Source: Hirundichthys speculiger (Eukaryota; Chordata; Actinopteri; Beloniformes; Exocoetidae). Taken from it: 64,000 nt of DNA. The stretch lies in contig JAGFBZ010002257.1 in NCBI GenBank assembly GCA_018398805.1, positions 279,785 to 343,784 of the forward strand, read 5' to 3'. Under the pieces are notes generated by a model. It had not been told where the DNA came from. It worked only from the letters and a program-made list of their open reading frames with translations, and made no database searches. Below are positions 35,801 through 44,549 of this stretch, piece by piece. The position numbers and the translations under genes were made by a program. Each line of letters starts with the position of its first letter. Position 1 is the first letter of the stretch.

Positions 35801-38800
35801 AGAGGACAAATTGAGTAAAAAATATTTGCTTCAAAACAACCTATTTATTGTTTATTATCAGTGTTTTGAAAAAATTGGAAAAAATCAATATTAGGAGCTG
35901 AAAAATCAATATTATATTGGGCGGCCGAAAATCGCGATATATTGCCAAATCGATTTTTTTTTCACACCCCTAGTCACGTCCAATAATTAATCAAATACAG
36001 TTCCTCCAGCAGAAATAGAAACTGTCTTTAATCGGGGATCCTAATCTGTCTCATGGAACGAATCAGCAGGAAATTGACTTGCGCTCCATCCAGTTCTGGA
36101 TCTAAAAAACACGATTAATAATCAATATTCCCATAATTCCTCTAACAGAAAGAGCATCTTGTGATGGAGTTTGCAGAGAGGCTTGTAAAACTACCACCTC
36201 AGGCGTCTCGCTGCTGAACGATGGTCAATGACTAGAGCTGAACAATTTTATCGATTCTGCGATATATATCGATATTTTATCGAGTATCGATTTTTCGGCC
36301 GCGGGTATCGATATTCTAAGCTTCTTTTAAAACCCCCGTGTCCCACCTTTAAAAGCTTGCAAGCAACAATTTGCACTGTTTAAATAAATGAAACTATTTT
36401 TCTCAACAAATCTTTTATTCATTTTGTCCAGCATTTACAAGCTGCCTGTCAGCCATATAATGTGTAATTGATGCTTTCAGTTCAACTAATTCAAACAAAG
36501 TCATTGGAACACTCACAAGATGTCACCAAAATCACTCTGTCCCATTAAAATCTTTCGGAAAATTATGTAAATGTATTGCAAGATGAATATTGATATATAT
36601 CGTATCGTGAGCCAAATATCATGTATTGTATCATATTGCAAGATTAGTGCATCGCTACAGCCCTAGTTTCTGCGTCCGTCCATCAGCTGGGGTGATAATG
36701 AGGTCAGAAAGAGTGATATCATCAAGTAGGGTTGGGCATCGTTTGGATTTTAACGATTCTGATTCTGATTCCGATTCCGATTCTCTGTTTCGATTCCTGT
36801 TCAACAGAGGTCAACAGATCGCGACTTATCTAACAGTAGAATTTTTTTCATTTAAAAAAACCCGTCTGAGAAGGGAAGGAGCCTTTTCACCACGTATGCT
36901 GTTACTTTTCTGTGGCACTCGTGTGTTTGCTCCACTGTCATTTTACCCCTCGCAGCCAACATGTATGGGGTGTCACATTGTTTCACTGGTGGCTGGCTGC
37001 TAACGCTAGCCTCACTCGGCGTGCGCATTACTGGTTGCGTTTCCGTCGAGGAGTTTCTGGGAGACGGACTCTCTGTTAAAGTCGAAGAAGCGACGGGAGC
37101 GGGGAAGCAACCCAGTGAATTAAAGACGGTACACTCGTTTATTTTTGTGATGCCATGCAGGCGAAGGTGTTTTGCCATATTAGTCGTGCTCCCTCCTTTG
37201 GCAGTAACACGCTTCCCGCAGATGTTTCACTGCGCCAGGCGCCCGGCATACCCAACTCCACGCCACTAGCGCGGAGTTGAGTACGCCGGGCGGAGTAAGC
37301 AACAGCAAACTAGTGCAGTAAATCAAAACAAAACAAACAACAACAACAAAAAAAAATAGCGCGGACATTTAGGAACCGAAAAAAGGAATCGAAATTCAAA
37401 AATCTTCTAAACGATTCCAGAATCGGACGTTAGGAATCGTTTTTCGGTGCCCAACCCTATCATCGAGTCACAGCAATGCGAGCGTGAGCAGAGACATCAG
37501 ACAGCTACCAAACAGTCGTGCAGAAGTCAGCGTTTCGTCTGGTGACACTTGGGACTCCACGAGTTTGTTTTTTTTTTTAAAATTCCTTTGTTGCTTTTTT
37601 CTGCACAGTGAAAATGTAGATAAAAGTGTCTGCCGTCTTCAGATCTCAGCGGGAACGCTTTTAAGCGCTGGCATGTTGTAAAAGTGTATTTTTATCCAGT
37701 CTTTTTATGGATGACTGCTGTAATAACTGAAGGCCAATGACGGCTCTGCCATCTTAAGAAAAAAAAAAGAAACAAAAATCCTTGACGGCTTCGTTTCTGC
37801 TCTGTTCACCGCTTCCTCAAAAACTGCAAACTGCGTCACCGAGGTATCTGCAGGTAGCTCTGCAGGGAATGAACCAAATGCTTTTCGTAGAGGAGGAATG
37901 CAGAGGCGTGCATCCTCGCGGCTGCACGGCAAGGCCGTCATCCTCACTGACCTGCTTCTCCTCGGGCGGCAGCTTGCTCCACTCGTTTCCCAGCATCCTC
38001 GTGATCTCCGGGAAGGGCACGTCGGGACGCTCCGCCCGCAGCTGCTCGCGCCTGTCGTTCATGAAGCGGACGTAGCCCGTTAAGGGAGCTTTGGGCGCGT
38101 TGCTGTCCTTCATCGGCTTCTTCCTCTTCCTCCCTTTGGTCCAGCTGCCACGCCGAGGTTTCTGAAAAGGGACAAGAGGAAAAAAAAAACTGTTCAAGAC
38201 CGCTGCCAGTCTGCCCAGAATAGACGTTCCAGGGAGCTGACCCAGAAGGTCAGAGTCTGCGATGCTCAGAGGAATGAATGAATCAAAACTGAACGACTGC
38301 CGTGTGAGTCAGACTCTACAGGCTTCTGCTAACGCGTTCAGTGTTACGGTTCAGGACGCGGCTTGTTTGGAGGGTTTGTCGGGAGAAAACAAGATTAAAG
38401 AGCTTTATTTTCCTATTGCACCAGTACTGACAGTACGGAGAGCCAAACACGTGAAACAAAGAAAAAAAGAATCAAACTGAATATGATCAAGTCTGACCAA
38501 AATCCCCGGATGCGATGATCTGAGACGGTTCAACAACGCTCATAACAAAAAGGAGCAGCATTTGCAAGCTGCCTGTCAGCCATATAATGTGTAATTGATG
38601 CTTTCAGTTCAATTAATTCAAACAAAGTCATTGGAACACCCACAAGATGTCACTAAAATCATTCTATCCCATTAAAATATTTTGGAAAATGATATAAATG
38701 TACAGTAAGATGAATATCGATATATATCCTATTGTGAGCCGAGTATCAAGTATCGTGTATTGCAGCCATTCCCAAACTTCTGAATACCACGGCCCAATTA

Positions 38801-39429
38801 TGAAATGTGAAAAATGTCCGTGGCCCATGGAAACCTTTAAATGCCACTTCCCTGGTGTATTGTATCGTATCGCGAGATTAGTGGATCGCTTAAGGGTGAG
38901 TATTGGCAAGGACCTCGCAATTATTAGCCTTTATTTAACCAGGTTAGTCCCATTGAGATCAAAGATCTCTTTTTCAAGGGGTAATACGATATGTATTGTG
39001 ATACTTGGGTTACGGTGCGATATTATCACGGTATCGCGATATATTGCGGTATTCTACCCAGTTAATATCAAAATTAAAAGTAGAGATGAAAAATCAAGTT
39101 GCTGTATATGTTCATCAGATGATATTAATCATTCAGAGGACAAATTAAGTCAAAACTATTTGCTTCAAAACAACCTATTTATTGTTTATTCTAAGTGTTT
39201 TTGCACATTTAAGTGAATGAATGAATTTTCCTAAAAAATTGATATTAGGAGCTGAAAAATCGATATTATATCGGGCTACCGAACATTGCGACATATCGCC
39301 AAATGGATTTTTTTTCACAGCCATAGTATCGCTACAACTCTAGCATGAGCGTGACCCTCTGACCTCATCTCCGTTTCTCTGGCTGTTGTTGTCGGTGTTG
39401 GCCGCCGGAGCGCTCGTCTGCTCGTCCAT
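17753..39429 (-). CDS. hmg20a: hmg20a, HMG-box chromatin protein (six coding exons)
   Basis: Minus-strand split gene. Coding exons: 39364-39429, 37952-38161, 35364-35496, 24672-24737, 24325-24540, 17753-17889, giving 275 aa. Residues about 43-117 are an HMG box ([30 protein letters not shown]), preceded by a basic GRKRKKPMK stretch. Residues about 159-222 form a charged coiled coil ([18 protein letters not shown]). The C-terminus is DSYMKKLH...VVNRLDR. HMG20A (iBRAF) is a nuclear protein that acts against or beside HMG20B in LSD1-CoREST histone demethylase biology and promotes neuronal gene programmes. The coiled coil matches HMG20A, not HMG20B. All exon joins keep frame with GT-AG sites. The chosen ATG has G at -3 and +4, but the usual ~100-residue N-terminal tail is not found, so an upstream coding exon may be missed. 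Confidence 0.93.
18525..19554 (+). mobile_element. hAT element with dimerisation-domain remnant
   Basis: 1030 bp from TAGGGATGCAATGGTACTCGG to the complement ending 'ccgttgcacccccta'-like at 19554. Perfect 8-bp repeats TTTTCTAT flank it (18517-18524, 19555-19562). Inside is a decayed transposase C-terminus at 19142-19330. Subterminal DNA carries repeated 'cggtacg' words. Confidence 0.92.
19142..19330 (+). pseudogene. Fossil hAT transposase C-terminal dimerisation domain
   Basis: Reading the plus strand from 19142 gives [19 protein letters not shown], then [20 protein letters not shown], then KRIKT. This follows the hAT C-terminal pattern LLxFL...LPxLYxLxxLAxTIPxSxxxxERxFSxLKRIKT. The conserved E-R-x-F-S is degraded to D-Q-T-S-S. 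It is a fragment without start or catalytic core. A related decayed copy lies at 49380-49740. Confidence 0.75.
20185..21098 (-). mobile_element. Degenerate Tc1-like transposon
   Basis: 914 bp with inverted termini CACTACCGGTCAAAAGTTTT and its complement ending 'gaccagtagtg', flanked by TA on both sides (20183-20184, 21099-21100). It carries a short remnant of the transposase C-terminus on the minus strand at 20366-20584. Confidence 0.9.
20366..20584 (-). pseudogene. Tc1 transposase C-terminal fragment
   Basis: Encodes [20 protein letters not shown], the conserved region around the third acidic residue of Tc1 DDE transposases (PDxNPIExxWxxLxRK), followed by a [15 protein letters not shown] stretch. 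Upstream catalytic aspartates are lost or out of frame, so it is not functional. Confidence 0.85.
22376..23466. mobile_element. hAT element with intact 8-bp target duplication
   Basis: 1091 bp bounded by TAGGGATGCACGATAACTG and 'gttatcgtgcacccccta'-like right end, flanked by perfect repeats GTTATACA at 22368-22375 and 23467-23474. Subterminal 'ccgataac' words repeat. No transposase domain recognised. Confidence 0.9.
23535..23832. mobile_element. Short MITE with AAAGGTAGGGTAAGC termini
   Basis: About 300 bp bounded by 'aaaggtagggtaagca' and its complement 'gcttaccctaccttt'. Termini resemble the MITE at 13763-14150 in beginning AAGGT. The target duplication is unclear. Confidence 0.65.
24325..24540 (-). 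CDS. hmg20a: hmg20a coding exon 5, coiled coil
   Basis: 216 bp between 'cttctcaccag' and CCAG|GTGAG. It encodes [20 protein letters not shown] and continues through [12 protein letters not shown] to PLPG. Heptad-like leucine/valine spacing and high charge indicate the coiled coil used for partner binding. Phase 1 on both sides, matching exons 4 and 6. Confidence 0.95.
24672..24737 (-). CDS. hmg20a: hmg20a coding exon 4, acceptor ambiguous
   Basis: Encodes [20 protein letters not shown] ending in SK before [22 protein letters not shown] is strongly conserved in HMG20A/B. Two AG acceptors are possible: one at 24748-24749 with a better pyrimidine tract (exon would start at 24747) and one ten bases inside (start 24737). 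Only the inner one keeps frame with exon 3 as read here. If the outer one is used, an intervening exon must exist. Confidence 0.85.
24748..25565. other. hmg20a: hmg20a intron 3, non-repetitive part
   Basis: No element termini recognised. The 187-codon plus-strand open frame at 24592-25155 is antisense to exon 4 and shows no domain, so it is not called. Confidence 0.5.
25566..26698 (-). mobile_element. hAT MITE, second copy of the 15882 family
   Basis: 1133 bp from TAGGGCTGGGCAACG to 'aacttgcccagccccta'-type end, with perfect 8-bp repeats ATCTAGAT at 25558-25565 and 26699-26706. It is the same family as 15882-16959, inserted in the opposite orientation. Confidence 0.92.
26707..27237. other. 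hmg20a: Intronic DNA, nothing recognised
   Basis: Open frames exist on both strands (for example plus 26814-27170) but overlap each other and show no domain. Confidence 0.4.
27238..27708. mobile_element. Harbinger-like MITE copy
   Basis: 471 bp from GGGTGAATTCCAATTCC to 'gggaggaattggccc'. It shares the 'cagtctgaagacgtaactgc' and 'gactggatgtagcttt' blocks with the 8139 cluster and the 51299 copy. TTA follows on the right but the left flank is CAA, so the target duplication is not conserved. Confidence 0.8.
27794..29325 (+). pseudogene. LINE endonuclease C-terminus and RT N-terminal half
   Basis: Frame open from the truncated 5' end. [10 protein letters not shown] and STDHHLVV are endonuclease motifs (the latter the conserved S-D-H). 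Then come the linker and RT blocks: [43 protein letters not shown] and [12 protein letters not shown] (RT motif A with the catalytic aspartate). Near 29310 the expected frame is lost by a missing G in the 'gtgggggtgc' run. In the restored frame a TAG also appears at 'ctttaggag'. The A-rich stretch 27729-27782 before the element is not part of the coding region. Enzymes of this kind nick DNA and copy their own RNA into the site; this copy cannot. Confidence 0.88.
29326..30344 (+). pseudogene. LINE RT C-terminal half
   Basis: Continues the LINE in the next frame from [29 protein letters not shown] is RT motif [13 protein letters not shown] holds the catalytic FADD (29556-29567), and [14 protein letters not shown] is the following conserved block. 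The C-terminal domain has [10 protein letters not shown] and [18 protein letters not shown], typical of this LINE group, and stops at 30342-30344. Only the upstream frameshift and stop prevent one continuous ORF, so the copy is fairly young. Confidence 0.9.
30375..31396. other. hmg20a: hmg20a intron 3, non-repetitive
   Basis: No gene or element recognised. Confidence 0.4.
31397..32912. repeat. 12-bp minisatellite (GGGGTCAGGTCT)n
   Basis: About 1.5 kb of a 12-bp unit whose main form on the plus strand is GGGGTCAGGTCT. Variants have 'agagtca', 'agggtca', 'agaatca', 'gcgttca' or 'gaagagtcaggtgt'. Because 12 is a multiple of three and the unit has no stop, a 389-codon frame is open on the minus strand (DLTP units). 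That is a by-product of the array, not a gene. It lies in intron 3 of hmg20a. Confidence 0.95.
32913..33413. other. hmg20a: hmg20a intron 3, nothing recognised
   Basis: Short non-repetitive spacer between the minisatellite and the inverted-repeat element. Confidence 0.4.
33414..35326. mobile_element. Unrecognised inverted-repeat element with five 18-bp motifs
   Basis: 1913 bp bounded by perfect 28-bp inverted repeats (33414-33441 and 35299-35326) that start CGGCAAAAACACAATCAGG. TCTT occurs on both sides (33410-33413, 35327-35330), a candidate 4-bp target duplication. The interior contains five exact copies of TGTAGTGTCCGTACCCCC, all on the plus strand, at 34009, 34166, 34186, 34763 and 35118. 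No transposase motif is seen in any frame; the longest frames are about 70-100 codons. It looks like a non-autonomous DNA transposon. I do not recognise the family; a 4-bp duplication would suit Sola-like elements but this is weak. It ends 37 bp from hmg20a exon 3. Confidence 0.7.
35364..35496 (-). CDS. hmg20a: hmg20a coding exon 3, end of HMG box
   Basis: 133 bp between 'catctctgcag' and GGGGAG|GTGAGA. It encodes [20 protein letters not shown] and [20 protein letters not shown], i.e. helix 3 of the HMG box and the basic segment after it. Starts in phase 0 after exon 2 and ends in phase 1. Confidence 0.95.
35625..35972. repeat. Dispersed repeat ending CACACCCCTA
   Basis: Same family as 15482, 38900 and 43832. 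The right end is 'gatttttttttcacacccccta'-like at 35972; the left end near 'acaaggacctggcaatacg' matches the copy at 38900. The TAGGGGTGTG end suggests a hAT, but the left end does not mirror it, so the class is uncertain. Confidence 0.6.
36233..36665. mobile_element. hAT-like MITE, same family as 50958-52155
   Basis: Bounded by TAGAGCTGAACAATTTTATC and 'gcatcgctacagccccta'-like end. It shares 'gcttgcaagcaacaatttgc' and 'cacaagatgtcacca' with 50958-52155 and 38557-38893. The 8-bp flanks do not match, so the copy may have arisen by recombination or deletion. Confidence 0.7.
36727..37459 (-). mobile_element. hAT element with transposase remnant
   Basis: 733 bp from TAGGGTTGGGCATCGTTTGG to 'ttcggtgcccaacccta', flanked by TCATCAAG (36719-36726) and TCATCGAG (37460-37467), 7 of 8 matching. 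Inside, a minus-strand fragment resembles the N-terminal part of a hAT transposase. It lies in intron 2 of hmg20a. Confidence 0.85.
36852..37178 (-). pseudogene. hAT transposase N-terminal fragment
   Basis: Starts in [18 protein letters not shown], the tail of a BED finger (LxxHL...HGI), and later has [20 protein letters not shown] then [11 protein letters not shown]. The latter resembles the segment before the hAT catalytic core, where '...DLLPF' is usual. No catalytic core follows because the element is internally deleted. Confidence 0.6.
37952..38161 (-). CDS. hmg20a: hmg20a coding exon 2, HMG box
   Basis: Exactly 70 codons between 'ccttttcag' and AAGCAG|GTCAGTGAG, phase 0 at both ends. 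Encodes [20 protein letters not shown], then [20 protein letters not shown], then [20 protein letters not shown]. This is helices 1 and 2 of the HMG box with the DNA-wedging aromatic residues and the basic N-terminal arm. Confidence 0.97.
38557..38893. repeat. Fragment of the 36233/50958 hAT family with a nested MITE piece
   Basis: 'gcatttgcaagctgcctgtc' to 'gatgaatatcgatatatatc' matches 36430-36600. At about 38763-38855 it is interrupted by a minus-orientation piece of the CAGTGATTCCC family ('cattcccaaacttctgaat'). The outer sequence then resumes with 'gtatcgtatcgcgagattag'. Confidence 0.6.
38900..39326. repeat. Dispersed repeat, 35625/43832 family
   Basis: Shares 'gttcatcagatgatatta' and 'aaaacaacctatttattg' with the other copies. 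Near the left end about 60 bp ('tttatttaaccaggttag' onward) is inserted relative to 35625. The copy ends 37 bp before hmg20a exon 1 donor sequence. Confidence 0.6.
39364..39429 (-). CDS. hmg20a: hmg20a first recognised coding exon
   Basis: From an ATG at 39427-39429 (context GAGATGG) it encodes [20 protein letters not shown] then DE and joins exon 2 in phase 0 at GATGAG|GTCAGA. The exon itself continues upstream to 39454 (after 'cttcccag') with in-frame SAPTFTDE and no stop. An additional upstream coding exon is therefore possible, as expected from the longer N-terminus of mammalian HMG20A. Confidence 0.8.
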
Positions 39430-39454
39430 CTCGTCTGTGAACGTCGGGGCCGAC

Positions 39455-41984
39455 CTGGGAAGTGAGAGAAATGCATCACATTAGTTCGCTCAGCGATGAC
39501 GTCGCTCGCAATTCCAGGAAACAGACGGTTCCTTCAGAGCTGGATCTGTCCGTTCAAACTCCTAACCTTCACTTTTCTGTCTGAGTCAGTGATAAACGTT
39601 CTCGGTCTGAGCCGCTGATGTCGCTCGGCTCTGAAGAGGAACCGCTGTTCCACCATCAGGTGAGAGTAAAACAAAGGAAAAATCTGTTGAGCGGCCTGAA
39701 ACGATGGGATTTTCACTAAATAGCTCTAAAAGAAACTGTGAAATGAGTCAGAGCAGTTCCAGGCGAGCAGCCCAGGTCGAGCTCTGACACAGGAGAGACG
39801 CCACGTGTTAAACCTTTAACCTCTTCCTGGGAAACAGCACATGTATCCTGGATGTGGTTTCCGCCTCCTGCCTCCATTTACTGAGGATTTTTCCAGATCT
39901 ACCACCGAAGCTCTCCTGCAGATGTGTGAAAGGAGGAATAACCCCCCACTGCTCTCAGTCGTAGTTTCCTTTCATTTCTGCATGAGAACCTCAAAAACAT
40001 CTCGTTGTAAGTTTAGCCCCAGCGTGTCACCCAGAGCCAGATCACTTGTTCGTGTTCGTTAAAGGGGTCGATGAAGTTGCTCCTGCTTCTTTTCTGATCT
40101 CACCAAACAAAATGGAGCTTCCCTCCATCACCGGAGCAAACCTGAGGACTAAAGCTTTCATTTCAGATCTGGAGGGTTGGTTTGTAGGACGTCAGTGCTC
40201 AGACACGAGCACAATCTCTAAATAAAATAAAGTAATAATAATAATAATGCTGATATAAAGAACAAATATCGTGCAAACAAACAGAAACAGAATCCCCAGA
40301 GCCAAACATCATTTTCTCTCCAGACATCAGACCAGCTGTGCTGCAGCGCCCTCTGCTGGAGCTGAGCTCATAATGAAGGATCCAAACATGTAATGAGGGA
40401 TTAACCTGGACTAATAACAGCATTACACTTTATTTGTTTAGGATATTAACCTTTTTAACATTATTAAAGAGCATAAGATTCATTACACTGATTTACCTTT
40501 TCTTTCTCTTTTCCCACCGGCATCACTAACCTGAGGCTAAATGGACAAAGATCATTTCTTTATATTACAGTACAAATAACTAAACGGCATAACACAACAT
40601 AATAGACTGTTTGCTACCAGTTACGTGTGTTCAGTGCTTTAAGTTAGTCGCTGTAATGATTTTAAATACGCGACATGAAGCTTCAGATGGAAGTTAAACA
40701 TCCGTGTCATCAACTTGACTTTGTAACATCACGAACATATTTGACCTACTGATTTATTAAAAAAAAGAAGTTACAAAAAAAAGGAGTTATCAAAAGCCAG
40801 AAAAAATAAACTTTTTTTGTTTGTTTTGAGCAATTATTAGATGAGATAAATTAGTGTAAAAATATAGAAAAACTCTTTAAAATTCCCTTTAAAGTAGGAA
40901 CAGAAGGTTTCAGCATGTTGAATGAAGCTGATTAAACTCATGAGGAAGTTAATTTTCCACACGTGGACTTCTGCCGGCCAGTTAATCTAAACCAACATCT
41001 GGAACAGACGTAATCTTACCCATGCCGATTATTTCAGTTGTTCAAACATTCAGTAGAAGACCATAAACAGTCAGTGTTTCGCTCCTTCACCGATGCTAAA
41101 ACCATTAACTACAGAAACATCCCAGGTTTAACAGTTGATCATATCTGCAGCAAAAAACTCTGGCGGTGATCAATGAGAGCAAGTCATAAAAAACAATCAT
41201 AAAACCATGACCTCATCTATTGAAACACCAGGAAACATGTTCCATTAATCGTTATATTGATTTGATGTCATATCGTCCAGATTATTTCACAGCACATTTA
41301 AAACGACTGCAGTTGACCAAAGTGCTGCACAGATTGAAATAAATAGAAATCCCCAAATCATCAGTAGATATCTAATAAAATAAAAGAATAAAAACCGAGC
41401 AAAGCAACAGTATCTACTGAAATGATAAAAACAGCCCAGGTATCGTGCTCGTGCTGAAGGATTTCAACTGTCCATCTGTTTAATCTAACCCTACTGGACA
41501 CCATGGTTCCTCATAAGTGTTTACAGCGCGGTGATAACGGGTCAGTTACACTTTCATGACCGTCTAAAACGTCTGAGTGACCAAAACAATCATTTCTGTC
41601 TTACTCATATTCAAGCTGAGGTTTATCTCCAACCATGAATGTACTTCTTTAACACGGTTTGGCAAAGATTGTATTGACTCACTACTCTTTTTCGGTGTGG
41701 GCAGATACATCTGAAAACCATCTGCAAAACAGTGAAGAATGATCTCACGCATCCAAAGAAAAGAGAACCTCAAGGAAGAATGTGCAAAGCAAAAGTAAGT
41801 GGATCCAGAATGGAGCCTTGTGGTACCCCACATTTAGGTGGCTATGCAGGGAGGAGCATGCATCATAACATAGCATCAATAAATTAACCACAGATGGAAG
41901 AGCTGAACTTATTTCAGGTCTTAGAGGGTTTCAGAAATGTTAATAGTAAAATATGTAAAAGATAAAATTATGAATAACTTGTTG
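39455..41984. other. hmg20a upstream/first-intron DNA
   Basis: No further exon recognised on either strand. A short 'taataataataat' run lies near 40235. The N-terminal exon of hmg20a, if there is one, could be hidden here. Confidence 0.4.
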
Positions 41985-42385
41985 TACAACCCCAAATCCA
42001 AAAAAGGCTGGGACGCTGAGAAAAATGTAAATGAAACAGAATCCAATGATTTGCAAATCTTGTAAACCCACATTTTATTCCCAATAGCACAAAAAACATG
42101 TCAGATGTTGAAACTGAGTCACTTCAGGATTTCATGGAAAATATTATCTCATTTTGATTTTGATGGCAGACTCAGAAAAGTTGGAACAAAAGACCGTAAA
42201 AGTAACGGGCACGAATCAAAAACTAATGGAGGAGCACTTGACAACTAATGAGGTTGATTTTCAACAGGTAAGACACATGACTGGATATAAAAGGAGCATT
42301 TCAGAGAGGACGTAAAGATGGGCGGATGTTCATTAATCTGCGATGAACTGCATCTAAAAAATTGTGGAACAATTTCAGAAAAATC

Positions 42386-43266
42386 AGTGCATTTACATGG
42401 GAAGTTTAATTCCTCTTTAATTCAGAATTAAAATTAAATCTGATTCAAAATTATTAAAAATTAACACCTAATTCTGAATGAAAATGTCCATTCTGAATTA
42501 AACTTAATTCCGAAGTAAGTGACTGGTTTATTCTGATTTTTAAATCCGAATAGAAGAATTCCGCGGTTATGCATACACTCATTCCGTTTTAAATTAATTC
42601 CGGTCTTTCTGCGCATACTCGTCTGTCGCTATGACGTTTATATTCCGTGCTGGGCTTGTTTTCGAAAAAAAAACAAACAAACAAACAAAGTTTCAAGATG
42701 GCAGCACGCAGTAAACGGTGGTCAAGAGCAGAGACAATTTATTTAATAAATAGCTTGGAGGAACTGGAAATAATTAAAGGATTAGGATGCTAATAATGTA
42801 GTCCTCCATGTTGTTGCTAATTGTTTTCTTCCGGTAGACGTAAATACGTAAAGACGTAAAGACGTCCGCCCCCCCTATCCAATTAGAACCCTTCCCAACC
42901 CCCAGATTTTAAGCGGAATTGGATAAAGCTGATCTAACGTGTTTTCCATGTAAACCTCAATTCGGACTTACTATTTCCATGTAAACTCGAAGGAAAATAG
43001 TTCAATTCTGAATTATTTAATTCAGAATGATTAATTCCGAATTAAAAAACATCATGTAACCGTGGCCAATGTTCAATGGCCATGCGGTTACAAGGCCGTG
43101 GAATTATTATATTCGGATTTAAAATCAGAATAAACCAGCCACTTTCTTCGGAGTTAAGTTTAATTCGGAATGGACATTTTCATTCGGAATTAGGTGTTTA
43201 CATGGTCATTTTTAATCATTTTAAATCTGATTTAATTCTGAATTAAACTTTCCATGTAAACGCACT
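42386..43266. mobile_element. Inverted-repeat element nested in the Tc1 element
   Basis: 881 bp bounded by AGTGCATTTACATGGGAAG and its complement 'ctttccatgtaaacgcact'. Inverted similarity extends inward for about 200 bp in 'gaattaaa/tttaattc' words. It interrupts the Tc1 sequence between 'ggaacaatttcagaaaaatc' and 'aaatgtaaaattgcaac'. Family not recognised; no coding remains. Confidence 0.75.
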
Positions 43267-43279
43267 AAATGTAAAATTG

Positions 43280-43828
43280 CAACAACTCTGAAGATCGAAG
43301 TCTACAGTACATAATATCATCCAAAGATTCAGAGAATCAGGAGGAGCGTCTGAGCTCAAGGGACAAGGACGAAGATCTAAACTGGATGATGGTGATCTTC
43401 AGGTCCTCAGGCAGTAAAAACAGACATTATTCTCTTCTGGACATCACTGATGGACTCAGGAACACTTCCAGAAATCACTGTCTATCAACACAGTTCACCT
43501 ACAATCCACCAATGGAAGTTAAAGCTGTTTTATGCAAAGAGGAAGTCATATGTGGACACCATCCAGAAACGCTGCTGGACCAAAGCTCATCTAAAATGGT
43601 CTGAGGCAAAATGGAAAAGTACTGTGGTCAGAAGAATCAACATTTGGAAACCACGAATGTCATGTCCTGCAGAGTAAAGAGGAGAGGAACCATCCAGCCT
43701 GTTATCATGTCATCTCTGATGGTATGGAGTTGGATTAGTGTCTATGGTGGGCAGCTTCCACATCTGGAAAGACTCCATCGATGCTGAAGAGCACATAGAG
43801 GTTCTAGAGCAACATCTGCTCCCATCCC
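43280..43828 (+). pseudogene. Broken Tc1-like transposase
   Basis: Pieces in different frames follow a Tc1 transposase: 'attcagagaatcaggaggag' (RFRESG), TIQKRCWTKAHLKWSEAKWK (the K-x-H-L-x-W-T-x-x-x-W region before the second catalytic Asp), and 'ctgatggtatggagttgg' (SLMVWxW). Several indels and stops make it nonfunctional. Confidence 0.75.
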
Positions 43829-43831
43829 GCT

Positions 43832-44196
43832 TAGGGGTGTGAAAAAAAATCGATTTGGCAATATATCGCGATTTTCGGCTGCCCAATATAATATCAATTT
43901 TTCAGCTCCTAATATTGATTTTTTTTTTTAGGAAAATTGTTTAATTTTCACATTTAAATTGTTAAAAATTAAAATGTGCAAAAACACTTAGAATAAACAA
44001 TAAATAGGTTGTTTTGAAGCAAATAGTTTTGACTCAATTTGTCCTCTGAATGATCAATATCATCTGATGAACATATACAGCAACTTGATTTTTCATCTCT
44101 ACTGTTAATTTTGATATTAACTGGGTAGAATATCGCTATATATCGTGACATCGATAATATCGTGAACCAAGTATCACGATACATATCGTACATTGG
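43832..44196. repeat. Dispersed repeat (35625 family) nested in the Tc1 element
   Basis: Begins TAGGGGTGTGAAAAAAAATC and ends near 'acatatcgtacattggtcc'. Opposite orientation to the copies at 35625 and 38900. It interrupts the transposase region after 'cagcaacatctgctcccatc'-like Tc1 sequence. Confidence 0.65.
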
Positions 44197-44549
44197 TCCT
44201 TGAACAGCGCTAAACCACACAGACGACTGCATCCATCACAACACCAACTGCTGCCTTCAAAGTCAAAATGTTTTTGTTTTTTAATGTTCTGGGAATAAAA
44301 TACAGCTTAAAGATTTACAAAACACTGCATTCTGTTTTACAGCATCCCAACTTTTTTTTTTTTTTTTGAGTGGGGGTGAAAAAGAAACACAACAATGTAC
44401 ATTTTAGACCTGTTTCAGCCGTTTAACCTGATAGATGAGGTATAATAAAAGAAGAAAAGCAAAAAAATGAAACATGAAGTATGATAAAATAAATAATCTT
44501 GACTGGAGGGAAGGGTTAAACAGACTGAGGGGCTGGAATCACATTTACA

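Larger units (their letters stand above)
41987..44380 (+). mobile_element. Decayed Tc1-like element with two nested insertions
   Basis: The left end CAACCCCAAATCCAAAAAAG lies next to TA (41985-41986). The right end 'agcatcccaactttttt...gagtgggggtg' is its degraded complement near 44380. Between 43280 and 43828 lies a broken Tc1 transposase. Two other elements are inserted: 42386-43266 and 43832-44196. Removing them leaves a typical fish Tc1-like layout. Confidence 0.8.

Noticed and set aside
37817..38197. 126-codon ORF as an independent HMG-box gene
   Set aside because: It is hmg20a exon 2 read through into both flanking introns; splice sites at 38161 and 37952 fit the gene model.
38698..39216. 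172-codon plus-strand ORF
   Set aside because: Runs across two dispersed repeats and a MITE fragment, so the frame is accidental.
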